64,000 nt of DNA from Mycteria americana (lineage: Eukaryota > Chordata > Aves > Ciconiiformes > Ciconiidae). The stretch is taken from assembly GCF_035582795.1 (NCBI RefSeq), contig NC_134372.1, forward strand, positions 38,106,316 through 38,170,315. The letters run 5' to 3'. Positions 27,901 through 39,900 of this stretch are shown here, one piece after another. The notes under the pieces are model-generated. The model was not told where the DNA came from, searched no databases, and was given only the letters and a program-made list of their open reading frames with translations. A program made the position numbers and the translations under genes. Each line of letters opens with the position of its first letter. Within the stretch, counting starts at the first letter, position 1.

Positions 27901-30900
27901 GCCACCAGGGCAGGTTTAAGATTGTGCTTGAAAAGTCATCTCAAAGTCTCAAATATTAGAAATTAATTAACATTTTATATTTGCAATACCTGTGCTGCTT
28001 AGTCATTGCCCATAGATTTTAAAGGGATATTGTGGGGTGACTGAAATATTGGACAATGTGGACTTTGTCCTGCCAAATTTGTTTAATTAGTGTGTGAGCC
28101 GAGGTAGTGCTGGGTGTAGAAGGGGAGTGCTGGATATCACAGAAGCTCTTTGCTCGCGTGGGGCAGGGCATGGTTGTCCTCCCAGACCAGCGGGAAATGC
28201 TCTGCAAGAGGTGCTTCATAGCTGCTCACGGTCTGGAAGGAGAGATTTTTTTTTTTTTGTCAGTCTTGGGACTTTTTGAGCGATAGCTGTACAGCACTCT
28301 TTTCCCAAAAGGATGTGAAGACCCTGCTGTTGTAGGACTCTGCTGAGGGCTTTCTTTTATTATGAGTTAGTATTAAAATCCTCACTGACAGAGTTGAGTT
28401 TCAGCCTATACTGTTGAACAGAATTTTTTATCAGTGTAGACATGAAAATAAAATACAGGATACCGGTCATTAATGAGGTATTGTCATCTAAACCCGCTTC
28501 TGGGCAGCCTTTGAACCAATGCGTCATCAAATCTAAGCTCTCTTCCTCCCCTCTGCTTTATAAATGCTTTTCAGCTTGCAATGCATAGCAAGTTCCCTAA
28601 ACACATCTAGTTATGCCAAATTTTGCTGCATTTGGCTTCAATTCTGCCCTCGCATTTCTTAAAGCAGCTTCTAGAACTGCAGCTCATCCAGCTGGTCTGC
28701 CCTGGTTGTGCCTGTACTTAGCTGTGTGTTTGCAGCATGCGTGTTGAAGCCAGATACTCTATCTGTGCTTTGAAATGAAATTAAGGTAGAAAATAGACAA
28801 CTCCGGCAACCGATAAGCAGGTGCCCGCTTCCCAGGAAGAGCAGGAGGGTGGAAGGCCGCGGGGGCAGCCCTGCCGCTGCCAAATCCCTGCCAGATTGCC
28901 CAGAGGGTTTCAGGCTTCTTGGAGCAATGGGCTGCTTCTGGCGCGAGGGCCTCACCACAGGTGAAGCTATTCTCTGAGTATTAAAGCGTTAGTATAGCAC
29001 TGCAATGGCAAACCAGAGAATCTGACTAAATACAATAATATGTAATGCGATAAAAGAGACATTCTTGGGATGGGGTGGTGGGACGTGTGCTGTGCCTTTC
29101 CTGTTTGCTGGCATGTCAGCTTGTGAAAGGGCAGTGCTGCATATGAGGGCTGTGTTGGTGTAAAAGCTGGCTTTTCAATGTACAGTTGAACCACGTTGCG
29201 AAGTGCCCCCAGGCAGCTCAATCTGCGGTGCGGCAGCTTCAAGTAAGGCTGGCCAAGCACAGCAGTAAGGAAATAGCAGTACAGATTAAAGAAACTGATG
29301 CAGACCCCCCACAAGTTGTGAAATCGGTTTAAAAAGGCATGGCATTGAAAAAATTTTTTTCAACATTTAATTTTAATCTGTAAGCTTTGCAGCTGGCCAT
29401 GTTCCCCTGTGTAAGAGTCCTTCCACGGGCACAGGCAGGCCAGAGTAATTTTCTTTGTAGATGAAAGTTGAGAGCCACAGCTGCCATTTTAGAAAATACA
29501 CTGATTAGCACCAAAATTTTGATAATGCCTTTAAAGCAACATTGTTAAATCTTACATCATCCCGGAAAGCCATGTCAAAAGAAAAAAAGATTTGTTAGTG
29601 TGTTGTTAAAGGGCTCAGCAAGCGACTTCTGTAGAAGAGGAGCTTACTCTAGAGAGGAGCTGAACGAGAGAAGATAAGTCTGCAAATGTACAGACAACAT
29701 TTGTAAGGAATACATTTTTGTGTGCATGGGCTGCTTTCTTTAATGTCCGTGATGCACAGATAAGATTAAGCCAGAAATAACTGGCTTAAATGGTGATGGA
29801 GGAGATTGAGGGTAAAGCTTAGAAAAATCTTGGCAGTGTTGAGATCTTTAGCCACGGAGGGAATCCCTGGGGAAGACCGAGGCATCTCCCACCTGAGACC
29901 TCCTGCTGCAGGTGGGATAGACATCCTCCGGGATGAGAAGCACTTTCTATGCATTTAAAGAAAAAAAAAATCAGATCAGGGATGTAGATGTTATCAAAAC
30001 TAGATCATACTAGAATAACAGTAAAATTAAATATAGCTGTCCCTTAGCTGAACTAGCACCGGGAGCCCTAACCACTGCTACGGCATTAATCACGGCAGCT
30101 TGTGCTGAAGGAATGGGTTTTGATGTGGATGAGTCGCACGATATTATTCATAGTGCTAATAGATTTGTTCTGGGTCTTCCCTACTGGGAAGCTACACGGC
30201 TGGAGTGGAGTGGTGAAATCTTTCAAGAAGATAGATGAGGAGTTAATGTATTGCTAAAGCATACATAATACTTGGTAAAATTTATGAGGCTTTTTGGTCA
30301 TAGTTTCTCCTGCTGGCTGAAGCGTTGCAACATATTTAAAACAAACAAGCTTTTCTGGAAGACTGGTTGTGCCCTGTTCAGGGACTGTAACAAATCTTGA
30401 ATTTAAGCTGAAAAAGAAATACCTGCCTTAGGAGTTAAATACTGTCTTGACAAAGTCTGGCGCTGCTGCGTGCTGCAGTTGTAACAGTTATACTTGTGCA
30501 TATGGAGGAAGGCCTTAAGTTATAGAGACGCTTAAAAATGATCCTCTACCTGCCAGCATAGATACCTGTGTGTATCTATTTTTCACAGATCAATGCACCT
30601 GAAAATACAGCAATTTTGGGAGGAGCCAGTGGTATTTTGGGGATCATACTGAATTTAGGACATACTGCTTTTCACCACAACAGATCTGTAGGTTTTAATT
30701 GCCTCTGGGATGGGACAGCACTCGTTCCTGTTCTGGCAACCCCAGTACTGAACAAACAGGAATCGCCCAAAGACAGAATAACTCATTTATGAGTCCCCTG
30801 GCTCCTCTCACACCGTCTCCTCCTGCTCAGTGCTTTCTTTTACCTTAGCTCAGGTTTGCTGCTATTTTTGCCAACAAACAGCAGATGCAAATACCCATCC

Positions 30901-33900
30901 TTCAGCAAGCTCTCGGTGAGAGCTTCCACCCCCACACTCTGTCACCTTTTCATTGTGTCAGTACATGGAGAAAGGATAGAATCCAAACGCAGCGTGGCAT
31001 CCCCCAAAGTGATAACGGACAAGAAATCTAGCAAATCTTCAAGCGGATGTGCAACATTACAGCACGGTGTCTCTGCAGACCTGTGCTGCGTGGGGCTGAT
31101 GGGGTGACCCCCGAGCGCTGCTATGGCTTACACACTGGCGAGGGGGTGAGAGCTGACTGCGTGCCTGGCTTTCTGTACCTGTGCAACCGCTTCAGTGTGA
31201 TGGGCAGACCTGCTGGTGGGCTGGGAAGGGTGGGGAAATGGGGAGATAAGTGTCGGCAGCGCCGTGGGAAGCAGTGTGATCAGGCCATGCTGTGATGAAC
31301 CCAGGAAGAGAGAGACGAGTCCCGGTAAGGTGTAACCGCAGAGATAAGGTGGTGGCAGTCGTCTGGCGTGGCAGTAATAAAGTGCAGTCTCAATGCATAG
31401 ATAGAAAGTCTACGGTGTGTTTTTTTAAATGCTTGCATTTGGCTTTGTCACAGCCCTGAATCTCTCCGTGCATTGAGTTTCCACTGCTAGGAAAGGGCAT
31501 TGCTCGTCCCCGGCTGCCTGGGCGCTGGGCAGCGAGGGGCATTGGCAGCACGGCTGTTACTCAAGCCCAAATTGCTGTGGGGAGGAGGCATCCATGGCAC
31601 AGCGTGGCTTAGAGCGGTGCCCTCCTGTTAGGGCAAGAATGCCAAAGCAGTCCTCGTGTGCAAGTCTGTACTGAGCTGGAAATAGCTAGTACTTTTTTTT
31701 TGTTTAAGGATGATGCTTTCTGGGTGCAGCTACTTGAAGTAGCAGGACAAGAAGGAACAGGCAGCCTTCTGGATGGTCCTTTCATACCTTTCATTCACAG
31801 GGTTTTTTTTGTTAAATTAAGTAGTTAATCATATTTTTAAAAAATCTAATGTCCTTCATGAATGAATATATGATAAGGCAAAATTCTCTTCCAAGCTCAT
31901 GATGGATTTCCTATTATTTTGCTCTTGCAACATGTGCAAAAGCCGTATCAGCAGAAGTGGAAGTGCTACGCCCCTTCCGAAAACAAAATGTTCTTATGGA
32001 AACCTGCCATGAATGTGGTAAATGTGCCTGGGAAGTACCTTCGCTTCACTTGGCGTAGCACATGTTTAAAAATAGATACGGTGGAGATGCTGAAACGCTT
32101 CAAGAAAATGAGATGTCAGAAACTGTCTGATGAGAAGCAGAGTATTCAGGAGGTCTTGCATTCCTTAGCAGAAGTTCTTAGGCCAGAAGACTTAGCAGTA
32201 AGACAGATGCTTTACCTACAAATAGGTATTTCAAAGCAAGCCTCGGTCATCAGGAACTGGAGGGAATTTGGTGAGCAACTCTGGGGCAAGAAAGAAATTG
32301 GCTGTGCAGTTCAGGGAGACTCTTGTTACTGTGCTCACCATGTCAGGGATAATTTGTTTCAGCTTTACTAGTGCTGGTACTCCTGATACTGCATTTACTT
32401 TTTCTTCTAAGATGTAAATAGATGGAAAAAATTAATTCCTTCATGTAAAACAGCCACTTTCTCTGCTTATTCATGGACTCTACGAGAGTTTCTTGCTGCA
32501 AAACTACCTCTTTGAACTGAAAGGAAACTAATGCTTGAATTGCGTATATGTTCATGCCATGGATATATCTTATAAATATAATACAGAATAGGCTGTCTAG
32601 AACTATATATATATGAATTCTTGTTGGTAATAACACAGCCTTAACCCTGCCTGGGAGGTATGAGCCAGTTACTGGAAGCTGTGTGACCAATCCCAACAAA
32701 TCCGTACTAAGCAATCACAGTAAACAGCACCTCATCTAAAAACGCTAAATTATGAGCTTCCCATGTGGGCGATGTTCTCACCACCTCCAGATCAAGCCTA
32801 AGGAGGGACTGATGTATTCACACAGCACAACTGCTTGGGCAAGGTACATCCGTACTCGTGTTGTGGTGCCGTGAGCCCCAAGCCCACTGTAGATGCTCAA
32901 TGCGTTACGCCCGCCACAAAAGCGGAGGATGGAGAGAGAGATGGAGCCATGTGAAATGCGGCAGGTGAAGTGTGCCAAGGGGGGGAGAGTGGGATGATGA
33001 GCCCGAGTTTGTCTCTGTCTGCTGGCCCAAGCCCGCTCCCTTGGCATGTGAAAATGTCCCCGCTAATAATAAAGAAAAAAAAATGATACTCACTTGCTCA
33101 GCTCTCTCATATTCCTAACGTTAAACAAGGATCAGTTTTCTGCAGGACAGAATCTGTCCTCAGTCCAGCACTGTATAAGCACCCACCAATGAACCTTGAA
33201 AAGACATCCTGCAAAAATACTGACCTCTGGAACGAAATCCTCTTTCTGCTCTAGTCAGTCGAGAGTTTGTAAAAGAGGTATTTGAGAGCCTTGAACTTGA
33301 CAAATTGTGTGAATTTATTTTTTTGCTTATTCACAGTAACAATGGTCTGTGATGGGGATGGGGAGAAAGGTAGACCTCACAGCTATGCCTGCTTGATGTT
33401 AAAGAAAAGCATTTTTGTTCTTAACTTAGAGAAACTGGCCCATAAAATTGCTCAGGAGCTGCTCATTGGTGTGAAAAGATGACCCTGGCAGGACTGCCAG
33501 AGCCAGCGAGACCTTGGGTGATCTGCTCCCACGCTGCTAGTTACACACATTCACTAAGACCCTGGGGTGCTCTCGCTCAGCCGCGCAGCACTGCTGGATG
33601 TGTTACTTGACTGGAGAGGTGACAAGACACAGCCATTTCCTCCCTTTTTTTTTCCCCCCTCTGCCCCCCCCGCCCCCCCCCCCCCCCCCCATTTTTCTAG
33701 GGTATGAAAATGACTCTGAACATGGTCCAAAAATAAAAAATCATGACACTGGATAAGATCTTAGAAGTGGTGTATTCCAGGCTATTTTACTTGCCTTCTG
33801 TGTTTTGTAATTTTTTTTTAAGGCTTCATGGTTCCGATTTTGACAATTTTCTAAAACAACTCATGAAGGTTAGGAACGTCATTTTTAAACAAAAGCCGAG

Positions 33901-36900
33901 GTTCTCATGGAATAATACCACTTCAAGAGTTATTGTGAAAGGGGAAAAAAAGGCAACATATACCTAGATATAAGAGATGACAAAATACTGTGCTGTATAT
34001 GGGAAAGAGTGCATATTGTGGCAACTGACTATGGTGAGACAATAGGATGCAGATAATAAAACAAAAAATCTTATGATATTGGAATTTATGCTTTTTAAAT
34101 TTTTTTAACAGTGAGCAAATCTTTTCTCAGCTGCACTTTGTATGCGGCGCTGTAACCTGCTGCTGGGGGGTTTTATCTGAGAATGGAGCTCAGCCCGTCT
34201 TCTGTGAGCCGCACCCACAGCCCAAATGGCCAGGGCGGCTGCGACCCAATGCACTTGCTGGTGCCGCAGAGCCTGCTGGAAGTCGGACTAACCCAAACCA
34301 GCTGTTGTGGCATGGCAGTGAACCGGTGTGAAGCGAGTTCAGTCTGTCCAGCCACGCTCCATCTCCACTGACTTGGTGGAAGTGGGCCCCACACCAGATT
34401 TTTGCCAAGCAGAAAGCCAAACCCCCTGTCCTTTCAAATTTCCACTCCTTCCTCTCATCACGTTTGGGATCTTTTGTGCTTGTAACTTTGACTTTGAGAC
34501 CTGGCCCTGGGATGGGTTTCCCAGACCAGTCGCTTACACGTGCAGCATGTGGTTTTGCTTGTAGGTCAGCTCCTTGTGCAGAGCTAAACCATTTGAGAAC
34601 CGTGGTACTGACTTGAAAATTAGGGCATCGGGCTTTACTGAAAAATCCAGCGTTTTCAGTTCGCCTCTGGCTTTTGAACTATGAGAGTGCATTTGGGGTC
34701 AGGTTTTGATGTTTTTCAATGTAACTATGGCAGTTGAAACTCAACCTTTAAACAAAAGCTGAATTTTCATTAAAACATTTCAAGAACTGCACTTTGAAGG
34801 AAAAGACTAAATATCACCACGCTTGTGAGAAAATAAAGGGACCTGGTAATACTTCGTATATCCACTTAGCATGCAAAGTCTTTAGGGCATCTTTAGTTAT
34901 CTGCAGCACACAATCCATGTGGACTGTAAAAATGGATCTTGCAGCCTGTTGAAAGTATTCAGCAGTTCTTTAAGAATGGCTTTACTGATTGTATTTAGAG
35001 ACCGTATTTCTGATAAAACTAAGCAATTTCCTGTGTGGTTAGCAAAAAGAAACATCACTCATGCCTTTTTACTGCTTGTGCATTTCATTAAAGATCTATG
35101 TTACCCGTCTGAAATTCTGAATGGGTCTGTAACAAGGACTAGAAATTTGTCTAAGCAGCTCTTTCCCCCACAAAGTGAAGTATTAACAACAAAGCAATTC
35201 TGCGCCTTTTTTTGTGGCTGCAGTCAGTGACTAGTTGGTGACTAGTTGTTCAGTGAAGGATTACAGTGGGCAACTCCTGAAAAACTGTGTGTGGTTCATG
35301 AGCATAAGTCCTGCCAGACTCCTGCTTTCCTCGAGTGCTGTTTATGGTCCTCAGGAGACGGTACTCCAAAGCCCAAGGCAGGTCACCCAGCACTCGTGGC
35401 ACGTTGCAGGTAACGCCGTGGGGAGGGTGCGATGCTCGAAGGCAGCCTCTGGCAGGTAGTGCTGGCAGAGGGAAAGCCCGTGTTACTCGGGTGTCCTGCT
35501 TCCGTCAGCGTCATTGCAGAGGTGCGGCCCATGTTTATTGAACCAGAGCAGCACTTAGGAAGACAACGGTCAAACACGTAGTCGGCTTCATCAAGGATTA
35601 TATCCCCAACTGTATATTGGGTGTTTCATTGCTACAGTTGTAACAGATGGTCTGGGTATCTCGGCTATGAAGGGCAAGTCCAGCATCCTTTCTCAGTGCC
35701 AATGTGGGGAATGTAAGCCATTATTTGTCTTTTTATTATGAAGCTGTAGCAAATGAGATATTTTTTAATTTTTATTTTTTTTTAAATGAAATGTTTGAGA
35801 CCAGCCTGGTTTCAGTTACAGCTTTGTTTTGATATATTGGTATACTGTATCCTCAACAGTAGACTGAGACGGTTTTCACTGATAGCTGTGAATAGAAGAG
35901 TAATGAAAAGTCTACCCATCCTCTCAGGAATCCCACATCTAAGTAGACATTGTTCAGCCTAACAGGATGACAGTCTGTGTCATTGCTTAAAATAGCTCTC
36001 CTAAACAAGTGCTGAAGCTTTGCATCCTGCCTGGGAGTTAATAAATAAATATATCTTATTTGAGTATGAAATACTGTAAAGATTTGAGATTACTGTTTAA
36101 CAACAACAACAAAAAATCTAGTCAAAACGAATTGTGCTTTACAAATTGTTTAAATCCAAATTAAATGAGGTGGATTATATCAATACTGATGATGATGATG
36201 TAACTCATCGTGGATATTTATTTATACATTTATTTAGCAGAAAACTGCTAAACTAAGCAGCCTCCAGTCCAGCTAATTGCCAGTTACAGACTGACTCTCA
36301 GAAGTTAAGTGCTCCTAATTGAGGACATTAGTGACTGGTTCTGATTGTCACTGCCTGTTTGTGAACTCAGGGCATGACACACCTACAAAACCAGCCAAGA
36401 AGTAACATGCGTAGCTCATAAGTTTGGTGCTAATTGGGAATCTCGTGGCAGAACAGGCAGTCTCACTGGCTCTATTTATTTCCAGTAAATAATAAATAAA
36501 CTTGCTGCTCTCTGCCCTGGCTGACCTCAGGCTCTGCCCTGACCCACGCGCTGGCAGTGCCGGGAGCGTGATGGCTGCCGTGCACCAAAGCTGTGCCTTG
36601 TCGCTTAAGGGGATGGACGGGCACGAGGGGCTGCTCGGCCTTTGCCCTGCTCCTCTCCAGCTTATTAACAGAAGTGTAGGATTTAATACAAGAGATTATA
36701 CGTGCCTGTGTGTGTCCCCTTAAAATACAAAGGGTAAGTGAAGTTCTGAAACAACAAAGCATTCAGGCCTAAAAAATTACTAGGATATAGGGACTCTGCT
36801 GAATTAAAACCAGCAAACACTCCAAGTGCGTTTTCTTAACCTCTAGGCAAGCATGAATTTAGGCTATGTGGCAGTGTTCTAGATATTTCATGTAATGGCC

Positions 36901-39900
36901 TTGAACTTCTTTGCTTTTAAATAGCATTCAGAAAACTCTTAATGAAGAATGGATGAAGAATAAAAGAATCTATAGAGCTTGGCATTAACATAATAGCCAT
37001 TTAACTTCGTATGCGAGTAAGAAATGTAACTACTATACCAGTGGAAAATGAATTATGGCTCCTCTGCTAATACGATTGTAAAAGAAAAACTGAAAAATGG
37101 CTATAAAAATAACAGTGATAATTTAATGTCTACAGGGATTGGTATTCAACAAAATTAAATGATCTTAAAATCTGACTTCAGTTCAAATATTTATGTTAAA
37201 ATTCCTAGCAAGTAAGAACATGACCAGTCATGATAAACTATAATTCCAGCATTCCAAGTGGATTTTACTGGTTTAAGAATTTATAATCTGATTATGCTAC
37301 ACCCAGCTTTAAAGATTTTAAAAATTAGGCTACGGAAAATACTGACAAAAGCACTTTCTGTAACTTGACATAGATTTATAAAGAAGATATTTGCCTACTG
37401 AGCACTAAAATGCAGGTGTAGTCCATGAGGACCTGAAGGACCAGGTTTTTCTAACGGTGAAGGCGTGGTTAGAACAGAGACCTGAGTAAAGGGAAGTCAG
37501 TATTTCAGGCCCAGCTTCACTAATGTAACTCATGCGGTCTTACAGAGGGTGCGATAGTCTGCTGTAGTCCTAGGGTTAGATTTTGCCATTGCATAAGATA
37601 CTACGGAGATTTGTTAATCATTTTAACATTTGTATATTGAAATGTAGTATCTCTATTTTAAAATGAGCCACAGCATCCTCACAGGGATGCCTGCCATTTA
37701 TCGTATTGCCTTTTACCGACTAGAACATTTAATCAGCCAGGCTCAGTTTCCTGCAAAACTGTTTCACTGACGAAAAGCAAGCAAACAAAAATCCTTTAAC
37801 GAGTGTAAAACCCCAAAGAAACCGACGCCCGCCTTTCCCACCCCTCCCCTTTTCTCCGGAAACCAGGGCGCAGGGCTGCGGGGTGCAGGAAGGGGCGGTC
37901 CCCGCCCCGCCCCGCCCCGCCCCGCCCCGCCCCGCCCCGCCCCGCCCCGCCCCGCCCCGCCCCGCCCCGCCCCGCCCCGCCCCGCGGTCAGCCACCGCCC
38001 GCCAGCCGCCCCTGCCCCCTGCGGGCCGCGCCGGGCTCCGCACCGACACAGCCCGGGCCGGTCCCCGCGGCTGGACGGAGCTCGCAAATGGCAGGAAAAA
38101 GGCGGAATCAAGCAGTGCCATCAGTTGGGAAACATGAGGGACTGGAAAGCGTCTTTCATCTGGATAGCTCGGGGAGCTGCAGCGTGGATGGAATATCATC
38201 CTTAACCTGCACTTCAGGGAACCTCATCGTGTCTGGCACGTTTTTGGTTTGCTGTTTTCCCCAGTGTTACTTCAAACAACCTGTTTGCAAGATGACTGCG
38301 TGCCTCTTTCCCTTCAGAGAGAAGAACCTCTCTTTTCTTGTCTTTGCCACTTTAAAAAACGTAAGACTGATTAAATTGCAAAGAGAACTGATGAGCAGAG
38401 ACAGCAAGTGGATACTGCTTGTACGTGAAGCCTGCACTGTGGTGATTTTGGGGGTGTTAGGAAGCTCTGTTGCAATTAGATGAAAAATTCACCATCTAGA
38501 GAAGAGAAATCAAACTTATGAGAGCTGCTAACCTTAGTCTTCCCGGGACCTTTAATATATCTGGGGCCATTTGAAAAGTTCTTTAAAAGTAGTAAGCTGC
38601 ACATTTGGCTTTGGCTTAAGGTGTATAAGCTGTTTAATAACAACTAATAGTTTGGAATGACTTTCCACCAGCAGTGGAAAGCAGCCTTGGAGAAAAGCAC
38701 TACTTGCAAAAGCTGCAAGGTGCGTTTATGGGACTGCAGGACTTCGCTGTTCAGCTGAAGCCTGCTGCTTACCATACGAGGCTGACCATGCTCAGACTGG
38801 TAGTAGCCCAACCTCTGCCAAGGTACCCAGCAGCTTACAAACAGAAAGATGTGGCAGTTTAAAACTTCTGCCTTCCTGAAAGGGTTTAGCTGTTTTATCT
38901 CCTCTTTGTAAAATTAGTGATAATTTGTCAATTGCTTTTCTTCTACGGAAGGCAGCTAACCAAGAGAAACTTCATCAAGAAAGCTTTTAAGCCTCTGTTT
39001 TGATAACATGATTGTCACAAAATAATCTACTGCTTGAATAACATTCAAAGATTACATTGGCAGTAGGAAGGCACATCTTTACTGTAAATGACCTCACTGC
39101 AAAAGATGTGATGTGCGATATTATCACTATAGTACTTAAAGAGTCAAATGCAAATGCTCCCTTAACTGAAAACAGCACTGGAAGCTCTGATCCCATTCTC
39201 TGGCTTGCAAGCATCATGCTCCTCTGAGTACGTATGTGGGCGTACGCTAGGTATGATAGATTAATTTACAAATCTGCATGTTCAAAATTGCAGGGCCCAG
39301 TTTAGCAACTGGAAGGAGATATGGTTGTTCCCATCACTCCCCGCCCCCCACCTGTGTGATGCCTCCTTGCACTGGAGACCAAACATTTAGATGACGTGCA
39401 GAGGAGAGACCTGCACTAAGGTAGATAAATGGTGAGGAGATGCCGGGGATCAGGCCTCTTAAGAGCATGTGAAATAATAAAGGAGAAGACAGATGTCTGC
39501 TAGTGCATGGTTTTATTCTGTTTTATTTGAGTAACGCTGCTGCAATGTGTTTATATCAAAGGAGAAGTTAAAGCCTGTATGATAGGATTTTTGTTGTTGT
39601 TCTAAATTGGGAACTCCTTTTATTCTGCTAATCCTTTCAGCGGCTGCAGGCTCTGTCTGCTCTTTTCAGGCACACAGTCCACTGCTTTATTTCCTGCTCC
39701 TCTGTTCTGACTCTTGTACTTGGTCTGATTTCTCCACTTCCTTAACTTCTGACTTGTTCTCCTCTTCTCTTGCCAGTGTTGGGATATGTGGGCTGCATTT
39801 CATTACCACAGAGAGCAAACCTCAGCCTCCTGTGCCCTTCTCTACACGCTGCAACGATAAGCAGAAATATTGGGAAAAGTCTTCTCCTAGGGACTAGGTG

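Noticed and set aside
32590-32612. TATATATA stretch as a promoter TATA box
   Set aside because: A simple AT repeat in intron 1 with no downstream exon or CpG context.
37729-38199. Minus-strand 156-codon frame with Gly/Arg/Ala repeats, and the plus-strand Pro/Arg frame
   Set aside because: Both are translations of the CCCCG array, which has no stop in any frame. There is no similarity outside the repeat.
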